Origin: Aestuariibius violaceus | Lineage (GTDB): Bacteria; Pseudomonadota; Alphaproteobacteria; Rhodobacterales; Rhodobacteraceae | Assembly: GCF_040779325.2 (NCBI RefSeq) | Contig: NZ_JBFONT020000002.1 | Coordinates: 248,001-312,000, forward strand | Direction of reading: 5' to 3' | DNA: 64,000 bases | Shown here: piece by piece, positions 50,135 through 58,986 of the stretch | Numbering within the stretch: position 1 is the stretch's first letter | Layout of the letters: each line of letters begins with the position of its first letter | Notes under the pieces: generated by a model | What the model was told of the DNA's origin: nothing | Databases searched by the model: none | Seen by the model: only the letters and a program-made list of their open reading frames with translations | Translations under genes and position numbers: made by a program

Positions 50135-51094
50135 TCAGAGCGCATCTTTCGGTGCATGCCCATCGAAAAACGCATCGAGGTTGTCGAGCGCCCGAAAGCC
50201 CATCGCGTCGCGGGTCTTTCGGGTCGCGCTGCCCGCGTGCGGCATCATCACGATGTTCTCGTGCTTGGCGAAGGCGGGGTTGCCGCCCGGCTCTGTCACG
50301 AAGCAATCGAGCCCGGCGCCCGCAAGGTGACCGGCTTCGATGGCGTCAAGCAAGGCGTCCTCGTCGACGAGAGCCCCGCGGGCGGCGTTGACCAGGATAC
50401 TGCCACGGGGCATCCGGGCGAGGCGTTCGGAGGTCATCATTCCCGTCGTCTCGGGCGTGGCGGGGCAATTGAGGGACAGGAAATCCGAGACCTCCAGAAG
50501 ATCGTCGAGCGTCTTGTGGTAGATGGCGCCCATCTCGGCCTCGGTGGGGAGCCTGTGCCGGTTGTGGTAATGGACCGCCATGTCGAAGCCGCGCGCCTTT
50601 CTGGCAAGCGCCCGCCCGACACCGCCCATCCCGACGATCCCAAGCCGCGCACCGGTGACCTGCTTGCCCACCATGAAGGCGGGCGACCAGCTGTCCCAGG
50701 CGCCCGTCCGGACGATCCGGTCCCCCTCGACCGCACGCCGCGCGGCGTTCAGCATCAGCATGACGGCCAGCTCGGCCGTGGCGTCGTTCAGGACGTCCGG
50801 CGTGTTGGTGACGGTGATGCCGCGCGCTTTCAGCGCGTTCAGGTCGCAGTGGTCGGTTCCGACCGAGTGGTTGGCGATGATCTTCAGCCGGGGATCGAGG
50901 CGGCCGGCGACATCTGCCGTGAAGTGTTCGGAATGGCAGGGGATCATGCCGTCTGCCTGCGCGCTCATCTCGATGATCTCTTGCGCGGTGCCGGGGGTAT
51001 CTTCCTGCTTGAGGATCACGTCGTAGTCCCGCCGCGCCCGTTCGAGGGTGGCGTCGGAGAGATGGCGCGGGATCCAGATGACGGGCTTGGCCAT
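50135..51094 (-). CDS. D-2-hydroxyacid dehydrogenase (glyoxylate/hydroxypyruvate reductase type)
   Basis: A 319-residue NAD(P)-dependent dehydrogenase. It shows the Rossmann loop GIVGMGGVGRALARKARGF, LSLNCPATPETTGMM, VNAARGALVDEDALLDAI (Arg) and the His/Glu pair in FVTEPGGNPAFAKHENIVMMPHAGSAT. The start ATG at 51094 overlaps the previous stop (TGATG). A GTG one codon earlier is possible. It is the last gene of the TRAP transporter operon and would interconvert a 2-hydroxy and 2-oxo acid. Confidence 0.92.
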   Translation of the reverse strand: MAKPVIWIPRHLSDATLERARRDYDVILKQEDTPGTAQEIIEMSAQADGMIPCHSEHFTADVAGRLDPRLKIIANHSVGTDHCDLNALKARGITVTNTPDVLNDATAELAVMLMLNAARRAVEGDRIVRTGAWDSWSPAFMVGKQVTGARLGIVGMGGVGRALARKARGFDMAVHYHNRHRLPTEAEMGAIYHKTLDDLLEVSDFLSLNCPATPETTGMMTSERLARMPRGSILVNAARGALVDEDALLDAIEAGHLAGAGLDCFVTEPGGNPAFAKHENIVMMPHAGSATRKTRDAMGFRALDNLDAFFDGHAPKDAL

Positions 51095-51258
51095 CACTTC
51101 TTGGGATCGTTCTTGCTTGAGGTGATGAAGTCGTAGGCCACGAGGGCAGTGGTGAACAGGATGACGATCACCAGGTCCGGGCTGGGAACCTCGTAGGCCA
51201 GGATGCCGACGAAGCCCGCGAAGACGGCGAAAGCGAAGAGGGCGAGGAAGCGGTTCAT
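51094..51258 (-). CDS. 54-residue two-span membrane protein
   Basis: MNRFLALFAFAVFAGFVGIL gives a first helix and LVIVILFTTALVAYDFITSS a second, with charged end KNDPKK. The ATG at 51258 is preceded by AAAGGACACC. It sits between the amidase and hydroxyacid dehydrogenase genes in the operon. I do not recognise a family; small membrane proteins of this kind are common beside TRAP systems, but no role is established here. Confidence 0.75.
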   Translation of the reverse strand: MNRFLALFAFAVFAGFVGILAYEVPSPDLVIVILFTTALVAYDFITSSKNDPKK

Positions 51259-51277
51259 AGGGTGTCCTTTCGCGACG

Positions 51278-52627
51278 TCAGTGATTGGCCCAGTCATAGA
51301 GCCAGCGCGCCGTCCGCAGAAGGCGCGCATCGTTGCCGTGGGAGCCCACGAGTTGCACCCCCATGGGCATCCCGTTGGTGGCGGTGAGAAGCGGCAGCGT
51401 GACGGCAGGCGTCCCGCAGAACGTCCAGAGGCTGTTGAAGACCGGATCGCCGGTGGTGCCCACGTCGCGGGGGGCGGGTCCGGGGGCTGCGGGGCAGAGG
51501 ATCGCGTCGCAGCGTTCGAAAATCTCGCACAGCGCGGCGTTCAGAACCGGTTTCCAGTCGAGCGCGGCGAGGTAGTCGCGGGCAAGGATGGCGTTCCCGT
51601 CCTCCAGGGCGCCGCGAATTTCCGGGCCGAGCATGTCCTGGGCGTCGCGCCCGTAGCGGAAATAGTGCCGCGCCATCTCGGCGAAGTTGATGCGCCGGCG
51701 CTCGCGGGCGGCGGCCTCGAACGGGGCGGGTAGCGCGACCTCGATCACCTTGTCGCCCAGGGCCGCGACAAGCTCGGCCAGCGCATCCCTGGTGTCCTGG
51801 TCCGCCGCATCCCAGCCGGGCGGGCGGACGAACGCGAAATCCGGCAGGACGGGCGGCTTGGACAGCGCTGTTTTCGACAGGCGCGGGAAGGGCCGCGGGG
51901 CGGTGGCGGGGTCGGACGGGTCATGGCCGTAGAGCACCTCGGCCAGCAGAGCCGCGCCCGCCGGATCGGCGGCGAAGACCCCGACGGTATCGAGGCTTGG
52001 CGACTGCATGAGGATGCCCCGGCGCGGGATGGCCCCGAAGGTGGGCTTGAACCCGGTGACACCGCAGAAGGCCGCGGGGCGGATCACCGAGCCGCCGGTT
52101 TGCGTGCCGACCGCCAGCGGGATCATCCCGGCCGCGACAGCCGCGGCGGACCCCGACGAGGATCCGCCTGCCGTATGGGACGTATCGTGGGGGTTGCGTG
52201 TCTTCGACGGGCGCATGAAGGCAAGCTCGGTCGTGACCGTTTTGCCCATGATCACCGCGCCCGCCGCCTTCAGCCGCTCCACGACGAACGCGTCTTTCTT
52301 CGGCACGCGGCCCTGGTCGGCCTCGCAGCCGTTTTCGGTCGGGACCTTGGCGGTGTCGATTATGTCCTTGAGACCAACCGGCAGGCCGTGCAGCGGCCCG
52401 GTCGGCAGCCCTGTCGCGCGGCGGGCGTCAAGCGCGCGGGCCTGTTCGCAGGCGTAATCGCTGTCGAACCATGCCCAGGCCCCGATTTCTGGCTCCCGCG
52501 CCGCGATGCGGGCGATGCAGGCCTGCGTGAGATCAAGCGCCGAAAGCGCGCCTGAGGCGAGCCTGTCGCGTAGCTCCAACACCGGAAGGGCCAGCAGTGC
52601 CTCTGCGTGCTGCGGGTTAACTCCCAT
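51278..52627 (-). CDS. Amidase signature family protein
   Basis: A 449-residue amidase. The Ser-cisSer-Lys triad is visible: Lys in GLPVGLKDIIDTA, and the serines in the Gly/Ser-rich GGSSSGSAAAVAAGMIPLAV with following GTQTGGSVIRPAAFCGVTGF. The ATG at 52627 overlaps the DctM gene by 11 bp, so it is in the TRAP operon. It probably hydrolyses an amide of the imported acid. The exact substrate is unknown. Confidence 0.93.
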   Translation of the reverse strand: MGVNPQHAEALLALPVLELRDRLASGALSALDLTQACIARIAAREPEIGAWAWFDSDYACEQARALDARRATGLPTGPLHGLPVGLKDIIDTAKVPTENGCEADQGRVPKKDAFVVERLKAAGAVIMGKTVTTELAFMRPSKTRNPHDTSHTAGGSSSGSAAAVAAGMIPLAVGTQTGGSVIRPAAFCGVTGFKPTFGAIPRRGILMQSPSLDTVGVFAADPAGAALLAEVLYGHDPSDPATAPRPFPRLSKTALSKPPVLPDFAFVRPPGWDAADQDTRDALAELVAALGDKVIEVALPAPFEAAARERRRINFAEMARHYFRYGRDAQDMLGPEIRGALEDGNAILARDYLAALDWKPVLNAALCEIFERCDAILCPAAPGPAPRDVGTTGDPVFNSLWTFCGTPAVTLPLLTATNGMPMGVQLVGSHGNDARLLRTARWLYDWANH

Positions 52628-54035
52628 AGAAGAGCTCCGGCAGGTAGAAGACGATCTGCGGGAAGACATACATCAGCACCATCGACACAATCACGCAGAA
52701 CAGGAACGGCATGACGCCCGCGAAGATCTGCGTCAGCCGGACCTCGGGCGGCGCGATCCCTTTCAGATAGTAGGCCGACATGGCCATGGGTGGCGTCAGG
52801 AAACTGGTCTGCAGGTTCAGCGCAACGAGGATGCCGAAAAACAGCGGGTCGATATCGAAGATCGCCAGCAGCGGCAGGAAGATCGGCACGAAGATGATGA
52901 TGATCTCGGACCATTCCAGCGGCCAGCCAAGCAGGAAGATGATCAGCTGCGCGAGGATCAGGAACATGATCGGCGACAGATCGAGGCTTTGCACGAATTC
53001 CGAGATGACGTGCTCGCCGCCCAAGTAGGAGAAGACGGCCGAGAAGGTGTAGGAGCCGACGAAAAGCCAGCAGACCATCGCCGTGGTCCGCACCGTCAGG
53101 TAGACGCTTTCGCGCATTCTTTGCCAGCTCATCGCGCGATAGATGAAGGCCAGGGCGATCCCGCCAAGCGCGCCGATCGAGGCCGCCTCGGTCGGTGTGG
53201 CCAGCCCGAAGAGGATGGATCCCAGTACCGCGAGGATCAGGAATGCCAGCGGCAGGAACGAGGTGAGGACCATGAGGAGGAGCTTGGATTTCGGCACATC
53301 CGGCACCTCGTCCGGGCCGGGGCGCGGGGCGGAGGATGGCTGCAGTACCGACCGCCCGATGATGTAGAGAAGGTAGAGACCGACCAGCGTCAGCCCCGGA
53401 AAGAGGGCCGCCGCATAGAGCCGGACGATCGAGACGTTCGTCGCCGCGGCATAGACGATCAGCATGATCGAGGGCGGGATCAGGATGCCCAGCGTGCCGC
53501 CCGCGCAGATGATGCCGCTTGCGAACGAGGTGTTGTAGCGCGCCTTGAGCATCGCGGGCAGCGCGAGGAGCCCCATCAGCGTCACGACCGCGCCGACGAT
53601 CCCGGTGGCCGTGGCGAAAAGCGCGCAGGTGATCAGCGCGGCGACCCCCATCGAGCCCGGGATGTTCTTGGAGGCGATGTTCAGTGTGTTGAAAAGCCGG
53701 TCGACGATGTTCGACCGCTCTACGATGTAGCCCATGAAGAGGAACAGCGGCACTGCTGTCAGCACCTCGTTCGACATCACCGTGAAGGTCTGGTTGATGA
53801 ATAAGTCGAAGATGCGGTTGTTGTAGAACCCCTCGAACCAGAGCGACCAACTTTCCCAATTGCTTGCCGTTTCATCCAGCCGGTTGAAGGCCCGCCACTG
53901 CCGGTCGGCGTCGAAATAGGCGTAGTAGCCGAAGCCGATCCCCATCGCCATCAGCGTGAAGGCGATCGGAAAACCGAGGAAGACAAAGATGATAAACAGG
54001 CCCAGCATCATCAGGGCGACTTGAGGATCCGTCAT
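52617..54035 (-). CDS. dctM: TRAP transporter large permease DctM
   Basis: A 472-residue membrane protein with about 12 spans (LMMLGLFIIFVFLGFPIAFT, VPLFLFMGYIVERSNIVDRL, ALFATATGIVGAVVTLMGLL, GTLGILIPPSIMLIVYAAAT). The GILIPPS motif is typical of DctM. It uses the sodium gradient with the periplasmic binding protein. It overlaps the dctQ stop (ATGA) and the following amidase start. Confidence 0.96.
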   Translation of the reverse strand: MTDPQVALMMLGLFIIFVFLGFPIAFTLMAMGIGFGYYAYFDADRQWRAFNRLDETASNWESWSLWFEGFYNNRIFDLFINQTFTVMSNEVLTAVPLFLFMGYIVERSNIVDRLFNTLNIASKNIPGSMGVAALITCALFATATGIVGAVVTLMGLLALPAMLKARYNTSFASGIICAGGTLGILIPPSIMLIVYAAATNVSIVRLYAAALFPGLTLVGLYLLYIIGRSVLQPSSAPRPGPDEVPDVPKSKLLLMVLTSFLPLAFLILAVLGSILFGLATPTEAASIGALGGIALAFIYRAMSWQRMRESVYLTVRTTAMVCWLFVGSYTFSAVFSYLGGEHVISEFVQSLDLSPIMFLILAQLIIFLLGWPLEWSEIIIIFVPIFLPLLAIFDIDPLFFGILVALNLQTSFLTPPMAMSAYYLKGIAPPEVRLTQIFAGVMPFLFCVIVSMVLMYVFPQIVFYLPELFYGS

Positions 54036-54616
54036 GGATGGGCGTCCTTTTCGGCCTTGTTGGCCTGTTGAATCATCAGATCTTCGGTTTCGAACACATC
54101 CTCACGCGCGGCGACCCATTCGTTCGTGCGCATCGCGATGATGCAGCGGCAGAGCTGGGCGATACCCTGGATGAAAAGAAGGATTCCGGCGGCCACGATG
54201 ACCGTCTTGAACTGATAGATCGGCACGCCCGCTGGCGAATTGACCGAGACCTCGCCGTAGCCCCATGAGCGCGACGCGTATTTCCAGCCCGACAGGATCA
54301 GCGCGGTGACGCCTGGAAAGAAGAAAATGATGTAAAGAATGAAGTCGATCTTGGCCTGCGTGCGCGGCTGCCAGAGACGATAGAGGAAATCGCCCCGCAC
54401 GTGCCCGCCGCGGGAGAGCGTGTAGGCCCCGCCCATCATGAAGAGCGTGCCATACATGATGAAGGACACGTCGAGCGCCCATGCCGTGGGCTGGTTCAGC
54501 ACGTAGCGTACGAAAACCTCGTACCCCGTGCCGACGGCCATGAGGACAATCAGCCAGGCAAAGGCCTTGCCGAACCAGGCCGACAGATTGTCGGCGAAAT
54601 GAATGAAGCCAAGCAT
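54032..54616 (-). CDS. dctQ: TRAP transporter small permease DctQ
   Basis: A 194-residue protein with four spans (e.g. WLIVLMAVGTGYEVFVRYVL, DVSFIMYGTLFMMGGAYTLS). The family motif EVFVRYVLNQPTAWALDVSF is clear. The ribosome site AGGAG lies inside a perfect 14-bp palindrome just upstream (54626-54639). It is 74 bp after the dctP-type gene and overlaps dctM. Confidence 0.95.
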   Translation of the reverse strand: MLGFIHFADNLSAWFGKAFAWLIVLMAVGTGYEVFVRYVLNQPTAWALDVSFIMYGTLFMMGGAYTLSRGGHVRGDFLYRLWQPRTQAKIDFILYIIFFFPGVTALILSGWKYASRSWGYGEVSVNSPAGVPIYQFKTVIVAAGILLFIQGIAQLCRCIIAMRTNEWVAAREDVFETEDLMIQQANKAEKDAHP

Positions 54617-54625
54617 GTTCCCACA

Positions 54626-54639
54626 CTCCTGATCAGGAG
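54626..54639. promoter_or_regulatory. Palindrome covering the dctQ ribosome site
   Basis: CTCCTGATCAGGAG is a perfect 14-bp palindrome. On the minus strand its AGGAG is the ribosome site for dctQ, 9 bp from the ATG at 54616. Confidence 0.6.
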
Positions 54640-54665
54640 ACCCCCGCCGCAGAGGCGCCGGGGGT
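54640..54665 (-). terminator. Hairpin after the TRAP binding-protein gene
   Basis: ACCCCCG (54640-54646) pairs with CGGGGGT (54659-54665). No T-run follows. Such hairpins commonly lower expression of permease genes relative to binding proteins. Confidence 0.6.
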
Positions 54666-54690
54666 ATTGGTCAAAGACCTGCGACCTACC

Positions 54691-55821
54691 TTAGATGGCC
54701 AGCTTGCCGGGGAAGTAGTGCTCGAAGGCGAGCGCATAATCCGGCGCGTTCATCAGCTCGTAATAGGACACCCGCTCGACCCAGGCGCGCTGGCTGTCGA
54801 GTGTCTTCTTCATGAACTCGTCCGCTTCCAGTTCGGGGATCAGCTCGTCCCACGCGCTTAGCTGTGCCGCAAGGATTTCGGGCGAGGTCCGGTGCACCGT
54901 GACGCCGTCGTCGTTGGCCAGCGTCTGCAGGTCGGCAGAGTAGCGATCCATCGCCTTTGCGGTGTTGGCCGTCGACACGGCTTCGACGCCGTATTTGAGG
55001 ATCGCCTGCAGATCGGGATCGAGATCCTCGAGGAAACCGCGGTTGAACAGGAACTCGAAGCTTTCCGACGCCTGGTGGTAGGACGACAGGTAGTAGTTCT
55101 TCGCCACGTCCTGCGCGCCGAAGTCGCGGTCGGACGACGGGTTGTTGAACTCGAACGCGTCGATGACGCCGCGCTCCATGGCGGGCACGATCTCGCCGCC
55201 GGGAAGCTGCGCGACCGACATGCCGAGTTTCGCCATCAGGTCGGCGGCCAGACCGACGGTGCGATACTTGAAGCCTTCGAGATCTGCGGCCGTGTTGACC
55301 TCTTCCTTGAACCAGCCGAAGGGCTGCGCGAACATCGGAAAGCCCAGGTAGCCCTGGATATCGAGGCCCATGATGTCCTGGGTCAGCTCGTCATACAGCT
55401 CCTGACCGCCGCCGGCATAGAACCAGCTGAGCATCGTCGTGGCCGAGCCGCCGAAGACCGGGCCCGTCCCGAAGAGCGAGGCGGCCTTGTTCTTGCCGTA
55501 CCAGTAGACCGGCACGGAATGGGCCGCGTCGAGCACGCCGTCATTGACCGCATCGAGAACCTGAAACGCCGCGACGACAGCGCCCGCAGGCAGCACGTCG
55601 ACCTGGAGCCGGCCGCCCGACATCTCGCCCACGCGGGTTGCGTAGTCCTTGGCGAACTCGTCCCAGATGTTGGCCGCGCCCCAGGATGTCTGCATCTTCA
55701 GGACGATCGGCGCCTGTGCCAGCACAGCCGGAGCCGCAAGGGCGCCCCCTGCGACCGTGCCGCCCGCAAGTGCTGATTTCCGTAGAAAGGATCTACGGTT
55801 GATGGTGTTTTCTTTTGACAT
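54691..55821 (-). CDS. dctP: TRAP transporter solute-binding protein, alpha-keto acid type (TakP-like)
   Basis: A 376-residue periplasmic protein with a Tat-type leader (MSKENTINRRSFLRKSALAG). The mature part has the TakP-like sequence WGAANIWDEFAKDYATRVGE, YWYGKNKAASLFGTGPVFGG, QPFGWFKEEVNTAADLEGFK and the Arg-containing YRTVGLAADLMAKLG for the acid group. TakP of Rhodobacter sphaeroides binds 2-oxo acids such as pyruvate. Specificity here may differ. It leads the operon dctP-dctQ-dctM-amidase-small protein-hydroxyacid dehydrogenase. Confidence 0.93.
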   Translation of the reverse strand: MSKENTINRRSFLRKSALAGGTVAGGALAAPAVLAQAPIVLKMQTSWGAANIWDEFAKDYATRVGEMSGGRLQVDVLPAGAVVAAFQVLDAVNDGVLDAAHSVPVYWYGKNKAASLFGTGPVFGGSATTMLSWFYAGGGQELYDELTQDIMGLDIQGYLGFPMFAQPFGWFKEEVNTAADLEGFKYRTVGLAADLMAKLGMSVAQLPGGEIVPAMERGVIDAFEFNNPSSDRDFGAQDVAKNYYLSSYHQASESFEFLFNRGFLEDLDPDLQAILKYGVEAVSTANTAKAMDRYSADLQTLANDDGVTVHRTSPEILAAQLSAWDELIPELEADEFMKKTLDSQRAWVERVSYYELMNAPDYALAFEHYFPGKLAI

Positions 55822-56519
55822 TCTCTTCCTCCCTATACGCTCAGGTCAGAGCGCTCCTTTGACCGCACGTCACGTCGTGCGACCAAAATGGTCAGTCGTT
55901 CCCAGAAGCTGGAGACGATATCGAAGCCGAGCCTAGCAGGCGTTTGAAGTTCAAGGCAAATCCCACGGATGAGAAGGGGGCTGATTGATCCGGCAGCGAT
56001 CGTGGGATCTGATCATCCCTCCCCCTGTCAGGTGACCTCTTTCGCCGGGTCAATCCAGAACAGGCTTGCCGTCGCCCTGCCGACAATCAAGGTCCAGACC
56101 AGCGGGCTGCCAGCACTGGAACTCAGCCTTGAGAGCAAGACATTCGGCATCGTAATCCGGTCTTTCCTGCAGGGAATTCTGATTGGAAATCGCGCCCATA
56201 CTGGCCGGTAAGAACACGGGCGACGAGGTCGCACGGCCCAGCCGTCTTACCGACGCGCCCGCTTTTCTCTGGCTGGCAGCGGTGTTCATCCGGCGCGTCT
56301 GATTGCTCTGATCCTGGCCGACGTGGCCAGTGTGCTCACGGACATGTCCCAGACGTTGCGGATGACCGAATGGAGTAGACAGCGCGCACGATGCCGACAT
56401 CAGACGCAGTGGCCCAAGCATCCATTTCGATCAGCTGCGCTTGGACCAGTCTGCTGTCGGCGGAGCTGTCGCGGCGGCCGGGGTGATGAAGTCCTGCCGC
56501 CACGCTGCTGTAGGAGGCG
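55822..56519. other. 698-bp intergenic region with no supported intact gene
   Basis: The region upstream of dctP is AT-richer than coding parts. A minus-strand frame near 56031-56150 would encode MPNVLLSRLSSSAGSPLVWT followed by LIVGRATASLFWIDPAKEVT. The end resembles the FWIDP motif of beta-lactamase-family serine hydrolases, so a gene remnant is possible. Other frames over this stretch (55969-56211 plus, 56050-56421 minus) have no recognisable content. Confidence 0.5.
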
Positions 56520-57665
56520 TCAGACGTCGGGCGCCTCGGTGCCGTTCCAATCCATGACGATCGACGGCGCGCGCTCCCCACGCACTTCTATCGCGTCGAG
56601 CGCGGCCGTTAACTCGGCCAATTCTTCTGCCGTGAAGCTGACCTGCGCGGCGCCGATGTTATCGCGCAAGTGTGGCAATTGGGTCGTGCCGGGGATGGGC
56701 ACGACAGATGTCCCTTGGGCCATCAGCCACGCAAGAGCGATCTGCCCCGGCGTGGCCTCCTTCCGCTCGGCCCAGTCCCGCGCGAGGGTCACCAGGGCGA
56801 GGTTCGCTTCGCGGTTCTCCGGGTCCATGCGGGTCGTGTTCGCCCGGAAGTCGGCCGGGGCAAAGCTTGTCTCCATATCGATGGCGCCGGTCATGAAGCC
56901 GTATCCGAGTGGTGCGAAGGGCACGACGCCGATGCCCAATTCCTCACAGATCGGCAGGATTTCGGCCTCCGGTCCGCGGTAGAGCATTGAGTATTCGTTC
57001 TGTACGGCCGAGACGGGCAGCACCTCGTGCGCCCGGCGCAGCGTGTTCGGCCCCATTTCCGACAGACCCCAATGCAGCACCTTGCCCTCGTCCATCAGGT
57101 CGGCGACCGTTCCAGCCACATCCTCGATGGGCACGTTGGGGTCGACGCGGTGCTGATAGAGCAGGTCCACCCGATCGGTCCCGAGGCGCTGCAGCGACCC
57201 GTCCACTGCAAGACGGATGCGGGCGGGATCGCTGATGACGCCGCCGCCCCACGCCCCGGTCTCGGGATCGACGTCGAAACCGAACTTGGTGGTAATCTGG
57301 ATCTCGTCGCGGAAATCCGCAATCGCCTCGCCCAGGATGCGCTCGCACTCGAAGGGTCCGTAGACTTCGGCGCAGTCGAAGAACGTGACACCTTCGTCGA
57401 AAGCGGTGCGGATCAGCGTGATCATGTCGGCCCGTTCGGGGACGATGGTATGGAAGGTACGGTGCATGTTCTGCACGCCCAAGCCCAGTTCGGAGACCTC
57501 TAGACCGCCGAGCATCCGGCGACCCGGCGCCGGCGTGGCATCGCCGGTCTGGGAGGTTTGCGCAGACGCGCGCGTAACCCCAAGGGCGACCGCCGAGGCG
57601 GTCACGGCGGCCCCGGTGAGGATCGTGCGGCGGATGGGGTCGATTTCTTGGTGATCGTCAGACAT
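56520..57665 (-). CDS. Aldo/keto reductase with Tat signal peptide
   Basis: A 381-residue AKR. The start ATG at 57665 gives MSDDHQEIDPIRRTILTGAA followed by a hydrophobic stretch and RASAQT, a twin-arginine signal peptide. The enzyme part has LGLGVQNMHRTFHTIVPERA, the catalytic Asp/Tyr region FFDCAEVYGPFECERILGEA, ITTKFGFDVDPETGAWGGGV (Lys), DLLYQHRVDPNVPIEDVAG (His) and the NADP site VVPIPGTTQLPHLRDNIGAA. Exported AKRs of this type are annotated in several bacteria, but their cofactor supply is unexplained. It is divergent from an AraC regulator. Confidence 0.9.
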   Translation of the reverse strand: MSDDHQEIDPIRRTILTGAAVTASAVALGVTRASAQTSQTGDATPAPGRRMLGGLEVSELGLGVQNMHRTFHTIVPERADMITLIRTAFDEGVTFFDCAEVYGPFECERILGEAIADFRDEIQITTKFGFDVDPETGAWGGGVISDPARIRLAVDGSLQRLGTDRVDLLYQHRVDPNVPIEDVAGTVADLMDEGKVLHWGLSEMGPNTLRRAHEVLPVSAVQNEYSMLYRGPEAEILPICEELGIGVVPFAPLGYGFMTGAIDMETSFAPADFRANTTRMDPENREANLALVTLARDWAERKEATPGQIALAWLMAQGTSVVPIPGTTQLPHLRDNIGAAQVSFTAEELAELTAALDAIEVRGERAPSIVMDWNGTEAPDV

Positions 57666-57895
57666 GGGTGTCCCTTTCACGGCTGCTGAACGTGGTGGTG
57701 TTGGATCGGACTTGAAATGGAGGGAGGCGTTCCGACCGGGCGGCTTGATCCCTGCCGCAAGACGGCGCTGGCACTTGTTCGGAGGAAGAGCATCGGGGCA
57801 TCTGGCGTTGCAAAATATCGGTTGCCGTTGAACCTATGACGCGGGGACGCTGCAGCCATATGGCGGGGCAAGATTCGCGCGTTGCGGAGGTTCGG

Positions 57896-58747
57896 ATGTC
57901 TAAATCATTGATATACCGGCAGAACTGGTCTGCCGCGGGCGCCACCTACGGCCGAACCAATCGCGTGGGTCGCCGGTCGATTGACGGGCTGACATCGGCG
58001 CCCTTCGCGTTGGATTTTGCGTTTCGCTCCCATGGGAGGACCGTGGTCGAACGCTGCGGGCGGATCGAGGAACGGCCGATCCGGGCCCTGACGGGTGGCG
58101 CTGTCGGTGTGGAGCCGGTGCTGTTCCTGGAAACCGACGGGCCGTCCGAGTTTGTGGAAGTGCGCCCCGCGTCCTGGCTGCGTAACGAAGTCGTCGAGGA
58201 TCTACGCGCCGCTGAGGTGGCTGAGCACGAACGGGTCTGGAACAGCCCCGACCCTGCGCTCTTTGCCCTTGCGGTGCGGGTGCGTGCCGACGCGCTTGGC
58301 GGTCCGCAGCTTGGCGCCCTCGAGCTGGAGCAGCTGATCCGCAATGCGCTGTCGCGCAGCCTGGAAGCCGTCGGTGCGCGCCTTCGGCCGAAGGCGGTAC
58401 GCGGGCTTGATGCGCGGCGCCTCGATCGGGTTACGGAGTTCGTCGATGCGCATCTCGATGGGGACTTACGCCTCTCGGCGCTCGCCGATGTCGCCGCAGT
58501 GAGCCGCCACCACTTCGCGCGAATGTTCTCGCTTGCCACCGGCCTGACCCCGCACGCCTTCGTCGCCGCGCGGCGCATGGAACGGGCTGCCGAGGCGATC
58601 CGCACAGGGAGGAGCATCGCGCAGGCTGCCGCGAGCGTGGGCTACGCCCCCGGCCACCGCTTCCGCGCCGCCTTTGCCGCACAGTTCGCCCGGGCGCCGA
58701 ACCGCTATGCTCAGATGGTCCGGCGTTCTGTTGGAAGAGCGGTCTGA
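57896..58747 (+). CDS. AraC family transcriptional regulator
   Basis: A 283-residue regulator with C-terminal double HTH (LSALADVAAVSRHHFARMFSLATGLTP and IAQAAASVGYAPGHRFRAAFAAQFARAPNRY). The N-terminal region carries no recognised cupin. I chose the ATG at 57896 because GCGGAGG precedes it; the longer open frame from 57836 has no site. Being divergent from the Tat aldo/keto reductase, it probably controls it. Confidence 0.9.
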   Translation: MSKSLIYRQNWSAAGATYGRTNRVGRRSIDGLTSAPFALDFAFRSHGRTVVERCGRIEERPIRALTGGAVGVEPVLFLETDGPSEFVEVRPASWLRNEVVEDLRAAEVAEHERVWNSPDPALFALAVRVRADALGGPQLGALELEQLIRNALSRSLEAVGARLRPKAVRGLDARRLDRVTEFVDAHLDGDLRLSALADVAAVSRHHFARMFSLATGLTPHAFVAARRMERAAEAIRTGRSIAQAAASVGYAPGHRFRAAFAAQFARAPNRYAQMVRRSVGRAV

Positions 58748-58986
58748 TCACACCAACCGGGTTCAGATCTGCCGTCAGAGGCGCCACAATACCGGCCTCA
58801 GCCATCCTTCAAAACGCCAGAGAAAAGGCGGCCCGACGCCTGTACCGGTTGCTTTTCGCAAATGATTTCTGGCATGCGCCCGGAAGTCGCGCATAGCTAT
58901 CCGGCCTGCCGATCGACGCGCGGGTATTGAGCTTGCCGGCAATGCCAAAGCGGATCATCTACCGGGCAGGGATCCGGCTGCCGGTC

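Noticed and set aside
56323..56982. 219-codon plus-strand frame
   Set aside because: Mostly the opposite-strand shadow of the aldo/keto reductase gene.
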